Below are positions 39,785-52,872 of a stretch of 64,000 nt of DNA, one piece after another. The first letter of the stretch is position 1. Every line of letters starts with the position of its first letter. This DNA comes from Isoetes taiwanensis (taxonomy: Eukaryota > Streptophyta > Lycopodiopsida > Isoetales > Isoetaceae): NCBI GenBank assembly GCA_021234155.1, contig JAJEKV010000054.1, positions 8,020,655 through 8,084,654 of the forward strand, written 5' to 3'. The notes under the pieces were generated by a model. The model ran no database searches. It was not told the DNA's origin and saw only the letters and a program-made list of their open reading frames with translations. The position numbers were made by a program, and so were the translations under genes.

Positions 39785-41402
39785 TGTCGCGTTCAAAGAC
39801 GATTATATCCCGGTCCCGTGATCTTCGCATCTTGATCTGCGTGCCACGCACGCGTACACACGCCACCCAACCGGCGTGTCTGTGAGGCGTGTAGCCAGGT
39901 GAGTAGCCCTAGGGGGCAACTTGCTAGGTATGTGCATTTCTTATTAATGTGCACATGCACATTTATTAAGGTGCACACATTTCCATGTGGGCACATTTAG
40001 GTGCACACATTTCCATGTAGGCACATTTGGCCACCTAGCCATTAAAGGCAAGTGGGCCCATTTCCAATTATCCCACATGCCTAAAGGGATAATTGGAAAC
40101 CCTAAGCCCCAACCCTTGCCTATTTAAGTAGAAGAATCCTAACTTGCCCATTTTCGTTCCTAGGGTTTTAGAGCTCGTTTTGGCTGCTCTATGAGTCAAA
40201 AACCGCCTCCCGGACTTCCGTCCGAGAGAATGGCACCATTAGTTTCCCTTGATTCGAAAGCGGTTCGGTGGGATGGTCGAACTCGGTCGAGGAGCAACTC
40301 ATGGATCGGGTATGTAGTCGATTTAATGGTCTAAACCGTTTTCCGGTCATTGTATCAAGAGGGTTTAGCCTATTAAATCGCCTTTAGCAGCTATCTAGAT
40401 CTCTAGATGAGTAGATACGGACTCTAACTAAAGAACCTAACTCTATGATATAGATTAGATCTATGTTCTTTAGTTCTTACGTGATGTATATGGATGATGT
40501 ATCTCTGTGAACTCCTTGTATTGGGAAGGGGGTAGAGACTTCAAGCTTGGTAGTAGATGCTCCTAGATTAGCCTCTCTAGCACACCATAGATTCGGCTTT
40601 GTGTACAAGAGCCACACACAGGTTGTGGGTGAAGGGGGGACCGGCCGAGAAGGAGGTTCGGTGTTCGACTCTTGAGCGATCCCTCGGTGTGTAAGGCCTA
40701 CGGGGATCATTGTGACTAGGTCTAATGGCTTACCACCGAGTGTGGGTAAGGCATGGGCTCGACACAAGTGAAGTGATGTTCATGACTTTCCGGTGGGTTC
40801 GGTCGAATACAGGCGGTGGCCCTCTAGTCACCTTGAGTCGGCATGTAGATCTCTCGGAGGGAGTGATCCCTACCTGCCCCATCGGAACTGGGATGATGAC
40901 CCGGGAGTAGCCCTTTTGGCTATGCATCCGTGGCTACTCTGATGTCCCGACACTTTTGACCTACTCGCAAAGTGTGCATGGGGGGGGCGGATGGAGTGGA
41001 CAACCCTATGCCATGTTCTTATGCCGCCCAAATCCATTGCCATGAATTCATGCGCAATGAACTCACGGAGACCCAAAGCCGTCGGTCATCCCTTTGAGTC
41101 TGAGCCTTGGGTAGGATTCCCTATGTGATGTGCTGATCTTTGTCTATGCAGATATGTGGAGGACCATCCTTCGTGATGGTCATATGATGTTGATGTATGT
41201 ACTACTGACATGTATGTTTACGCTTCCGCAGCTAGGTAGGCCCTGAGGGAGACAGGGTAAAGGACCCCTTCATTCTTCCCACTGGAACTCTTCAAGGTTG
41301 CAGTGATACGTGGAGGGCCCTATATTAGCATGGAGCTGGTATGGGGGATGAACTCCTGTTTGTATACGGTGAGTGCACCGTATATGAGTAGGGGACGTCA
41401 CA
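39785..41402 (+). repeat. 5' LTR of the plus-strand element
   Basis: Starts TGTCGCGTTC and ends GGGGACGTCACA. It pairs with 49393-51002. The last roughly 310 bp are identical between the two LTRs, whereas the first two-thirds contain many small indels and substitutions. A TATA-like box tatttaag is at 40121-40128. Confidence 0.92.
40121..40128 (+). promoter_or_regulatory. LTR TATA-like box
   Basis: tatttaag in ccttgcctatttaagtagaa, conserved in the 3' LTR at 49718-49725. It lies about 335 bp into the LTR, a plausible U3/R promoter site. Confidence 0.5.
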
Positions 41403-41403
41403 G

Positions 41404-41419
41404 TGGTATCAGAGCAATG
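41404..41419 (+). other. Primer-binding site, initiator tRNA-Met type
   Basis: TGGTATCAGAGCAATG begins one base after the LTR end. TGGTATCAGAGC is the standard complement of the plant initiator tRNA-Met 3' end. It is identical in sequence to the PBS of the other element. Confidence 0.95.
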
Positions 41420-44400
41420 TTCTTAAAAGAATTCCCGCGGTAGCGAGAATTGAACCTCCCACCCACAGGGTTGAACCCCCCCAAACCCCCCCGTGCCAAC
41501 CACTGAGGGCGGGCATCGTTTGCGTTTGAATTATAATTCTTAATTAGATTTAAGCTTTAATAATGTTAGATAATATTAATGGCTAAGCCTTAGATTTAGA
41601 ACCAAGGCCCTTAAGCTAGATAGAGACAGCATCTCGATAGACACCAGGACTCCGATCGACATGATGCGCACCAAACAGACCGCTCGACTTTCTCGACAAG
41701 GCGAAACAGCCAGAGGCCAAGGAAATTTGAAGGAAACAAAAAAGGAGAGGGCGAACGGAGCCGGGAGGCCAAGGCTCAAGAAGCGGCAGAGCAGAGAAGC
41801 CGGTCCAACATTTTGAAGACTCAACGGCACCTTTGTTCATGCGAAGCGAGTAACCCTCATGAGGGAAGGCATGTAATTAGCTAGTTTAATTAAGGGAGAT
41901 CCCCAGTAGATATGTTGTAAATAATCAATAATTTTGTTAATACATGATAATTTTGAGTAGTTTATGTGTCAAATCTTGCGTAATTAGGACGAGTTAGCAA
42001 GTAGTAGTTTTTATTTTAGTAAAATAGGATACTCTCGGACCAAAAAGTGTGATGTCTCATACTCGCTACCGTCGCCAAAACAAAAAGTTAGTTTTGAAGC
42101 AAGGCGCAAGTTTGTGAGACCTCGCCCAAACTTGACCAAAAACAGCTCCAAATTGACCCAAAGGGGTCGATTCTGCCTAATTTGATGAGCCCATCACCCT
42201 TACACCATTAGTTTACCCAAATTAGACACCTTTGATCGAAATGAGGCCCGATGTCTCACATTTCGCTACCGGTCGCAAGACAAAAGTTAGTTTTGAAGCG
42301 AGGCTAAAGCTGTGAGACCTCTTACCATTTTCTTCACCAGGACTTGTCAAAGTCACCTTCAACCTCTTGCATAGCATCTTTTAGGTAACCTAGCCTTGTT
42401 CAAGCATTTCATACCTAGACCATGTCCAAACTAGACCAAAACACCTCCAAATTGACCAAGTAAGGGGTCCATTCTCGCCTAACTTCGATGAGACTAGCAT
42501 GATTTGACCCTTAGATCACCCAAATTGGACACGTTTAACCCAATTTATAGCCAATGTCTCACACTCGCTACTGGTCAAAGAACTAAACTTTAGTTTTTGA
42601 GCAGGGGCGCCAACCTCGTGAGACCTCCAAACTTTGAACCTCCATAACTTGAGCTACTGAGCTTCAAATCGCCTGAAAATTGTTGCAATAGCACCATTAG
42701 ATAGCCTAGAATCCATTTATGACCTCAAATTAGGCTAGAAATGCCAAACCCTAGCCCAAATTGACCAAAATTGCCCAAACCCTTGAATTGTTTTTCCAAA
42801 ACCAGTAGTTTGTTTGTAGATAGAAGCATACCCCATTAGTAGCTCGCAAGTATTGCTCTACTCAAGCTGATACCTTACTCCTAGATAGAAGTGCCCAAGA
42901 ACACCCCTTTGTTATAGTCATCTAGACCTCAAAGATAGCAACCCAAGTCCAACCGGCCGGTACATCACCTCTGCTCATGCCAAAGGCATAAACCTTGACC
43001 TAATTCTCGTGGTCCTTCTAATAGAGTTTGACTTATATAGCCGCCACATTAACACTCCCTATTGCCAGGGTACCTAGAAAGGAGCTAGAGTCTAGAGCTG
43101 CCCAAGCCGCTCCATGTGTAGAGATTGGACTCCCCTAAACCAACTTTGCTAGGACCTTAGAGTATGCCTCAAACATCATGGAGGTCTTGCAAAACAATCC
43201 TCATGTCATGCCATACCACACGTCCTAATATTCATAGACTTGTAGATTATAGATATGTCTCCAGTAATGCTGCTCGAGCCACCTTGCTTGCTTATAGAGC
43301 CCAGAATGTTGTAGGAGAGCCCTTCAAGTAGACCTTAGACTCTAGGAAATACGAGCGTTGCTTTCGAAGTACGGGGCCAGAGCCACAGAAGAGCTTGAGG
43401 CGCAACTCCTTGAAGACATCAAGATCCCAGCCGATGTACAGACAGATAAGGAGAGGAGACCGGAAAGGCAGACCCAAGAGAGGGAAGCACAATGACAAAC
43501 ACCTCAACCGACAAACGGGTAGAACAGGACACCACCGGCCTATCATCAATCTTCATCAAATGGGAAGAATATTTGGTAACCAACGGCATCAAGAATTTTC
43601 TAGGTGTCAACCTCCCGGCTATCACGACGAGGTCACATCAGAAAGAGGATCTCGACGCCTTCACCGACTCAACGCACATAAGTTTCAAATGGAGGAATGC
43701 AAGGCAGCAAAATATAGGTGCGGGGAAGGCGTTAGACATCGATGCCGCGTTAGCATCACGAGCTAGGCCGAGGGCATAACCTTCCGTCGAGGAGAGAAGT
43801 CATGGCGACACAGGAGCGTATAGGAACCGGAGAGAAGACCACCTCGACTTGCAGCCCAGCAGCTCAAGCAAATGTCAGGCAACGCCAACAAAAGGAGCGA
43901 TCAAGCTAGGCAACCCAAAGCACCTAAGGCTGACCAAGATGAGCTTCCGGCTCCCTTGCACCAGCCAGGAGACCACGAGGGAGGAGACGATATCAGGGAA
44001 CATCTCCGACTCGAAGGCCTATATCAGCACTAGGGACAAGATCAAGGAGGAGAATATTCCGCTCGAACAAGAATTCCGGACCCAGGAACACCTAGAAACC
44101 AAAGGAAGATCGGCTTTAATACGTCAGCCAAGGAGTGCGAGACTCGAATGGATAGGACCCAAAGGGACGGAGGAGACGACCTAGCCAAGAGATACAAATC
44201 ACGCAAAGGCGACCCGGAAGGAGCCATGGTAAGGGCAATGGAGATGACCACACTTCTAGGGCGGGGAGAGGCACCCGGAATGAAGCAAAGCCCAAGCAAT
44301 GTGAGTCGCGACTCGAAATTCAACTGCGGAGGAATGCCAATGCCTGCCTACCGACCATGATCTCAGAGCTTCGAAGACATCCAAGAATGCCCAACTGCAA

Positions 44401-46629
44401 CAGCTAGGTGATCCTACTCAAGCGACCAATGGCACCACACATCGGCAACCCTGCAATGACACACTGCATGTAGGGACGTTGAGCGGTCACCGCATTCCTC
44501 ACGACGAATATACACATTAAGGAGGAGCATCTTTCTCAAGGGATCACATCGACGAACACTCTTCGCAGAACTAAGCGGACGAACTTCGGATCAGACATGA
44601 AGCTCAACAATGGTAGCAGCATCTCAAGGAATCCTGGAGTCAACCAGAACGAAGAAGATGCAGCAAAACCAAAGAGTCAAACGCGATAGAAGGAGGGGAA
44701 ACCCTAAAGGAGTATAAACAATTAAGTAGATCTTCGTAGTTGTTTTGAAAAAGTCGATGAATTAAAATCCCAATGTAAATGCGTATATGTCTATTGTATA
44801 TCTCGGGTGCTCACAGATACAGTGGAGAAACATGAGTTTAGAGTCATGTTTTACGGATTTAGCGCTTAGATCAGGAAGCTCCTTCACTTCGACTACCAAA
44901 AGAGGAAGCATAGAAGCACAATTATAGCCCAAGATCAAAATGGAAGAGCAAGTACGAGGGAGAAACGACCGGAGGCCAAGCAAACCTTCGACTCCAAACA
45001 CTTCCGGAAGTGGCCACGAAGTAGAAGACAACTCGCCCACCCAATGTCGAATAAGAGATAATACCGGGTCATGTCAAGATCATCGGCCACGCACTGGGAC
45101 ATCGTCAGGACGCAACACTACATCTTGTGGCAGCAGCAACACTTGACGAACTTATGACACGAGTGGCCTCAACAATAGAAGAAGGAACGCCCCGACATCA
45201 ATGAGCCAACTAAGAAGGCAACATCTCGACAACCATAATTCCACCTTGTGGTAATATAGGGTGATGCGCTATGACACGCGGTATTAGATGGAGATGCACT
45301 TACGAAAAGGCAACCGCGATGAGGAGATATGCCTTCAAGAACTAGGTGATGGCTTCCGTACTCCTACCAAGAATTAGAAGAGAAGAAGCCGATCATATCT
45401 CCGACATGTGGCACGCCAAACGCCCAAGGTAGAAGCATTCGACACCTTAACGACAAGGATAGCAACTAAAGCACCTTCGCAAAAAGAGAGTTCAAGATAA
45501 TAGCCGTGCTATTCAACGACAAGAGCATATCTAAGGCGGTACTTCTTCAACTCAAGGGTCAAGTCAGCCAGATATAAGGATCCATCATCCCGACAACATC
45601 GCCGCCAGGAGAAGAGCCATGAAGCTTTACTTGCTAGAGAGGCCGACATGCATAGAGAGACAAAGGTCGAACCTCAAAGTCGGAGAAGTGCTAGCAAACC
45701 GACTTCTTCCACGAAGCCCCTAGAGGCAACACGAGGATCAAACCGACGAAAGCACAATCAAAGTCACCGGAGGGTACCTCAAGACAAGAAGACGGCATAG
45801 CATGGCGGAACGTGACAATGTCCAAGCCATGTGATCGAGGGGAGCAAACAAGGAAGATTAGAAGCTCGATGGAGAAGCATCTAGGCGAGGCGAGCCGATG
45901 ACTTGCACACGGACTTGCATGCAACTTGGTGAACCCAAGGATGGACGATTCAAAGAACAACTGCAGAAGAGAACAACTCCAGAGGAGTATAGCCAAAGGA
46001 ATCGCGCACAGCCTCAAGAGACGCCTCCAAATAGCTTCAAGTATCACGACGGGAGGAACAACTACCGCCCGAAAACAGGATCAGGAAGCAGACTGAAATG
46101 TCGAAGCATCAACGACAAGCACACCTTTAGTTGGAATGTATGCAAAGCGTGTTGTGCCATAGCCGACAAACATCAGAGGGCCCAAGCATATCAACAAGTT
46201 ACCCCGGAGTATGAGCTGACGTACAAATAGAAGGATATAGATCATCAACACCATTGCACCGGGAGGAACACTGATGACATTGCCAAGGAGTAGGTGTGCA
46301 ACTTGAAGGGAGGCACAAGGGAGACCTAATAGCTCTAGTGGTAATTGTAATTAGGCAATTGCAGGGGCGACAAGAGGACTCGACATATGAGACATCGATG
46401 GAGTCGAAGACATCGACAGAGTCGTTTTTTAGCTGCCAAGACAAAAAAAGTTCAAGATGAAAGATCTTTTTCAACGGCGCCACCTTCAGGCTTTTGAAAA
46501 GCGGCATGGAAGATTTCAAGTGATCAACTACACCATCCAGCAATGAGAGCCTTCTAACGAACAAAGTCAACCTCTACATCAAAGAGGAGCCACCGTCAAG
46601 GAGACTGAAGTATCGAGCGACTCGGAAGA
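41420..46629 (+). other. Interior of the plus-strand LTR element: leader and degenerate gag region
   Basis: No recognisable protein domain over 5 kb. From 42,050 to 42,630 there is a threefold dispersed repeat. From about 43,390 to 46,250 the DNA is less AT-rich, with frames of 60-125 codons (for example 43,492-43,779, FIKWEEYLVTNGIKNFLGVN) that may be gag debris. None shows a CCHC, protease or capsid motif that I can name. Confidence 0.5.
42051..42626 (+). repeat. Threefold leader repeat
   Basis: A motif of about 70 bp, atgtctca[t/c]a[c/t]tcgctacc followed by aaaa-ttagttttgaagc and tgtgagacct, occurs at 42051-42122, 42250-42320 and 42553-42626. The 3' neighbours ccaaattgacc and cccaaattagacacctt also recur, so the true unit is about 200-300 bp. 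Confidence 0.8.
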
Positions 46630-47070
46630 ACGTTACCTTGCTACTTCAAGCAGACAACGAGTGGATGAGCTTCTAGCAAGCTCAAGCATCTAAGGCCATG
46701 GGGCCTAGTAGGTTAATGTATGGACGGTAACATCCATATTAGGATTAGAAGGCATTTCCAGATATTCTGGCTAAAAGGATTGCCCCAATCTTGAGCTAAG
46801 CGTCAAGGATTGGGAAGGAAATGCATAGGAGTAACTATAATTATACACGATTGTTAACAGACATCCAACGTATTGAAACCACTTGGTGAGATTGATCTCC
46901 TCGCTAAGAAGGAATCATTACTAGGATAATTGTTGACCATGTATAAATCTAGTACCTCCAAAGAATAATCCAACCGAAAGAAAAGAAGTAATCTAACAAG
47001 TCCGGCCAACTTGTTACGATGACATCAATTCGATTGGTAGGAATATTCCAAGAGCTAAATAACTAAGAAA
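46630..47070 (+). other. Block homologous to the interior of the second LTR element
   Basis: Matches the minus strand of 58,030-58,480. Shared words include caaggattgggaa, cagatatccaac/cagacatccaac, ctcgctaagaaggat/ctcgctaagaaggaa, gaccatgtat and aagtccggccaactt. No clean frame is open in either copy, so it may be gag debris or an untranslated spacer. It shows that the two elements are related beyond their LTRs. Confidence 0.8.
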
Positions 47071-49379
47071 GGGGGAATCTCTAGAATATAAAAGAATAAT
47101 ACATGCAAGGTACATCTAAAATAAGAATTATAGTAATCAAATAGTCTTTTGAGACAAAAGGAATTGTCATGATGACAAAACCTTGTGGTTTAGAATCGTT
47201 CTAACTAAGTAGGTAACCCATAGCTATATTGAAATAAATAATAACATAATATGTGTATCCATCTTAGATGGTTATATATGTTAGCTAAGGCTAGTAAATT
47301 AATGTGCTAAGCAAGAAGCATATAACCTCTTAGGGGAGAGAATAGATATGATGTTGTGTACAACGCCATTGAAGGGTGCAGGACCATTTTTTTGAAGAAA
47401 GTGGGAGGGCTCAATCTTATGATTGAACGTGATTTGCATCGAATTGACTGACCGGTAGAATAGAGTTCACTTCGGCAATGACCCGGTTTAATAGAGCGTA
47501 AGATAGATAGATAGATAGCTCGGGGAGGCCTTCAACGCGGCGAGGCCCGACGCAAAGAGCTATCTACACCAATGAAGTGGAGCAAAAACTATGGGAGCAA
47601 TGCAACCACCAAGTCATCTCTAAATTACTCGACCGGCTCAATGGGTGGATGCATTCTAGCCTAGGTAAGGCATGACGATGCATTATAAGCTTTAATGTGT
47701 CTTATAAATAAGTTAAATATAGATCCTAATAATTGCATGGAATTACTGTACGTATATGTATCATACGGAAATAAGTTAAATAACAACGATAATGTGAGGT
47801 AGCATGTTAATTAATCCTTCGCAAGGATGCAATTCCTTCCAAGGATAGCCATATGACCTTGGGGTCCTTATAAAAAATAGATAGAGAATAGAATTCAAAT
47901 ATACTTAAGTGCATCTTAGGGATATACTTCCAAGGGTAATGCAGGACCCAAGAAAGAGAATAAGAAGCACATCTAATTCTTGTGTATGATAATTAAAACC
48001 TTGTCTATGTAACAATAGGTCTAAATCAGGGTTATTGTTCAAATAATCGCGATCTAAAAGTCATTAAATATTGCAAAGCTTAGAGTAAATATAATTGTAC
48101 TATCGGAAGTAATGTATCCGATACTATGATAATGTTAATTTATAAATATTACCGTAGGGTAATTATGTTAATCACATGCATTAAAGGAGCCAGCAAAAAT
48201 TGGCTCAGGCATGTCGTTTGTGTGTAGACTAAATGCTTGTATAGTTAAGCTTAATCTACGCATGCAACCTATGCTAGGTAGGGGTTGCATGCGTTGTTAC
48301 CGATGATGAGACCGCTACAGTGATCTCTAGGGCGTGGTGTAATGTCAATGTAGGCATGACCGCGTTTCCGCTTGGACGAGTGGAAGGTAGATTAGAAAGT
48401 CTACTTGTCCACTAAGTAGACGACCTCGAGAGAAAGGAGGTCATTCAGAATGCATTGATAGGAAAGGCACCTTTAGCCCCATATATGCTTTGATAGGAGG
48501 AAGCTATCCTTCACGCCCCCGCCGGGAAGGATATCCTCCCACTGGGCAACTAGAGGTGTAGGCATGAGCCGCATATAGGCATATATATTTGTCTCCACGG
48601 CCATAATGGAAGATTCACCCTCTTCCCACTGTAGGGAGATTAGCCATGCATCCATGTAGATAGGTGGGGTGGTCACCATATAACCAAAATTTTATTAATA
48701 ATTAAAATAGTAATAACGTAGGTCGACCTGCAGGCCAATAGAGCGCTCCGGAGGGCAAGGAGGTCGAGCTACGAAGACTTGCAACACAAATTAGTCATAA
48801 TGTGTTGCAAGGGATGAAGAGTACCTTAGAAGTGTAAATTTTGTATGAAATTGATAAACTTTGATAAACTTAAACGTTGTATTAAGTAAGGTTAATAATT
48901 ACCTTGCGTAGATTAAGTTATGAAGTGATAAGTTAATTGGGTAATGAAATAGTACAGTAATGTCTTAAACATTACCTTGGAGTAATTCTAATAATTAAGA
49001 TAGTAAGTATGTAATTATAGATATTGTAAAATTAATGCAGGATTTTAAAGTGCGAGGACTTGCAACACAAATTTTGTTGGAATGTGTTGCAAGGAATGAA
49101 GAGTACCTTAAATAATAATTGTATATGAAAGTGTTAAATTGTGATAAACTAAATGTTATAATAACGAGGACTAATAAGTACCTGTTTTAATAGAAGTTAC
49201 GAATTGACAAGTTATTTGATAATGTAATGGCGTAATAATGATTTAAAAATAATATCTTAAGGTAATCTTAATAAATGTGTAAGTATTATAGTAGTATATC
49301 GTATGCATCAGGTTGATTGCAGGTTAGGAAGATTCCAAGGTGGGGAGACCCACGATCCGCGGGACAAAGACATCATTTC
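47071..49379 (+). other. AT-rich interior of the plus-strand LTR element (pol missing)
   Basis: The place where pol should lie holds about 2.3 kb of AT-rich DNA with no RT, RNase H or integrase motif. Near the 3' end is a duplicated hairpin-bearing segment (48,773-49,290). A short (ATAG)n tract is at 47,500-47,517. Confidence 0.6.
48778..49093. repeat. Duplicated perfect hairpin (11-bp stems) upstream of the polypurine tract
   Basis: CTTGCAACACA (48778-48788) pairs exactly with TGTGTTGCAAG (48801-48811), and the same stem occurs at 49059-49069 with 49083-49093. Loops differ, and the copies sit in a diverged tandem duplication with an offset of 281 bp. Confidence 0.75.
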
Positions 49380-49392
49380 AAGGTGGGGAGAA
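49380..49392 (+). other. Polypurine tract of the plus-strand LTR element
   Basis: aaggtggggagaa ends exactly at the 3' LTR start (TGTGGCG). A near copy, aaggtggggagac, lies 44 bp upstream (49336-49348). Confidence 0.85.
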
Positions 49393-51002
49393 TGTGGCGT
49401 TCGGCCGCGATGATCACGGTCCCGGGGACGATATCGCATCGTTCGTCCACGCCGCACACGCCACCCAACCGACGCGGTACGACGCGTGTAGCCAGGTGAG
49501 TAGCCCTAGGGGGCAACTTGCTAGGTATGTGCATTTCTTATTAATGTGCACATACACATTTATCAAGGTGCACACATTTCCATGTGGGCACATTTAGGTG
49601 CACACATTTCCATGTAGGCACATTTGGCCACCTAGCCATTAAAGGCAAGTGGGCCCATTTCCAATTATCCCACATGCCTAAAGGGATAATTGGAAACCCT
49701 AAGCCCCAACCCTTGCCTATTTAAGTAGAAGAACCCTAACTTGCCCATTTTCGTTCCTAGGGTTTTAGAGCTCTGTTTTTGGCTGCTCTATGAGTCAAAA
49801 CCGCCTCAGGACTCCGTCGAGAGAATGGCACCATTAGTTTCCCTTGATTCGAAAGCGGTTCAAGAGGGATGGTCGAACTTCTCAGTCGAGGAGCAACTCA
49901 TGGATCGGGGGATGTAGTCGATTTAATGGTCTAAACCAGTTTTCCAGTCATTGTATCAAGAGGGTTTAGCCTATTAAATCGCCTTTAGCAGCTATCTAGA
50001 TCTCTAGATGAGTAGATACAGGACTCTAACTAAAGAACCTAACTCTATGATATAGATTAGATCTATGTTCTTTAGTTCTTCCGTGATGTATATGGATGAT
50101 GTATCTCTGTGAACTCCTTGTATTGGGAAGGGGGTAGAGACTTCAAGCTTGGTAGTAGATGCTCCTAGATTAGCCTCTCTAGCACACCATAGATTCGCCG
50201 TGTACAAGAGCCACACCGGGTTGTGGGTGAAGGGGCGGGACCGGCCGAGAAGGAGGTTCGTGTTCGACTCTTGAACGATCCCTCCGGTGTGTAAGGCCCA
50301 CCGGGGATCATTGTGACTAGGGTCTAATGGCTTACCACCGAGTGTGGGTAAGGCATGGGCTCGACACCCGTGAAGTGGTGTTCATGACTTTCCAGTGGGG
50401 TTCGGAATACGAGGCGTGGCCCTCTAGTCACCTTGAGTCGGCATGTAGATCTCGGAGGGAGTGATCCCTACCGCCCCATCGAACTGGGATGATGACCCCG
50501 TGAGTAGCCCTTTGGCTATGCATCCATGGGCTCTGGTCGAGGTCCCGACACTTTTCAGCCTACTCGCAAAGTGTGCAATGTGGAGGGGCGGATGGAGTGG
50601 ACAACCCTATGCCATGTTCTTATGCCAGCCAAATCCATTGCCATGAATTCTGTCTGCAATGAACTCTGGAGACCCAAGCCGTCAGTCATCCCTTTGAGTC
50701 TGAGCCTTGGGTAGGATTCCCTATGTGATGTGCTGATCTTTGTCTATGCAGATATGTGGAGGACCATCCTTCGTGATGGTCATATGATGTTGATGTATGT
50801 ACTACTGACATGTATGTTTACGCTTCCGCAGCTAGGTAGGCCCTGAGGGAGACAGGGTAAAGGACCCCTTCATTCTTCCCACTGGAACTCTTCAAGGTTG
50901 CAGTGATACGTGGAGGGCCCTATATTAGCATGGAGCTGGTATGGGGGATGAACTCCTGTTTGTATACGGTGAGTGCACCGTATATGAGTAGGGGACGTCA
51001 CA
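49393..51002 (+). repeat. 3' LTR of the plus-strand element
   Basis: TGTGGCGTTC...GGGGACGTCACA, 1,610 bp, paired with 39785-41402. Confidence 0.92.
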
Positions 51003-51561
51003 TATGCTATATGCGTGGATAGGGTAGCCAAAAAGCCCATAGTATACTTTTTTATGATAGAAAAATTTGACCCCTTTCCATATGGTTTTATAATTAAAAC
51101 AACATCTAAAACCCCCTTTAAACCGTAGTATACATATGAAAAAGGGTTAAAATCCACCCCCTCTTGTTAATGCATGTGGTTTTGACAAGTTCCATAAGGT
51201 GAAGCCCCTTGGGGTGCGTGCAAACAATGCAGGGCAGCTTTTTTTGGATGTACCGCTACTTCCCACATGCCAAGAGCAACTTCTATCACACTCGCTCGAA
51301 TATGGATAGGCTGGACCCCTATGACAATCTATATGATGACATCCATCAGCACAAGCAGTTGGGTAGAGTCATACTCGTCGGAGACTTCAATGCACACACC
51401 AGCGTGGAGCAGCCCATGAGAATTGATTTCTTGGCAGATGATGTGTTGCAACTGTGCCCTTCAGAAGGAGCTTGGCCACGGTCATTAGATGACAATCAAG
51501 TCGCGCTCTTGTAGGCGGTTATTGTTGCTCTGTAGTATCTTTGACCTAGTAATCTGCAATG
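51003..51561 (+). pseudogene. L1-type LINE endonuclease fragment, continuation of 38.9-39.8 kb
   Basis: The frame at about 51,250-51,480 encodes YRYFPHAKSNFYHTRSN, DRLDPYDNLYDDIHQHKQLG and RVILVGDFNAHTS, the central APE endonuclease region with the catalytic GDFN motif. A frame change near 51,490 then gives LLLLCSIFDLVICNDL. In L1-type endonucleases this part follows the motifs left of the LTR element. The first approximately 180 bp (51,003-51,180) are AT-rich and do not match. The fragment ends at the (ATCT)n tract. Confidence 0.75.
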
Positions 51562-52867
<1,306 letters not shown>

Positions 52868-52872
52868 AGGAG
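52868..52872. repeat. 5-bp target-site duplication, left copy
   Basis: AGGAG immediately before the LTR start TGTGACAC; repeated at 63561-63565 after the other LTR. Confidence 0.9.

Larger units (their letters stand above)
39785..51002 (+). mobile_element. LTR retrotransposon (same lineage as the 52.9-63.6 kb chromovirus), no recognisable pol
   Basis: An 11.2-kb element with two approximately 1.61-kb LTRs, an initiator-tRNA-Met primer-binding site one base after the 5' LTR, and a polypurine tract directly before the 3' LTR. The interior carries a threefold leader repeat, scattered short frames and a block (46,630-47,070) clearly related to the other element. I find no RT, integrase or RNase H motif, so this is a non-autonomous (LARD-like) or thoroughly decayed element. 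Flanking pentamers (atctt / tatgc) do not match, so no TSD is visible. Related LTR motifs tie it to the second element; its chromovirus status is inferred from that relative. Confidence 0.9.

Noticed and set aside
39780-51007. Target-site duplication for the plus-strand LTR element
   Set aside because: The five bases on each side (atctt and tatgc) do not match, and shifting the boundary by a few bases does not help.
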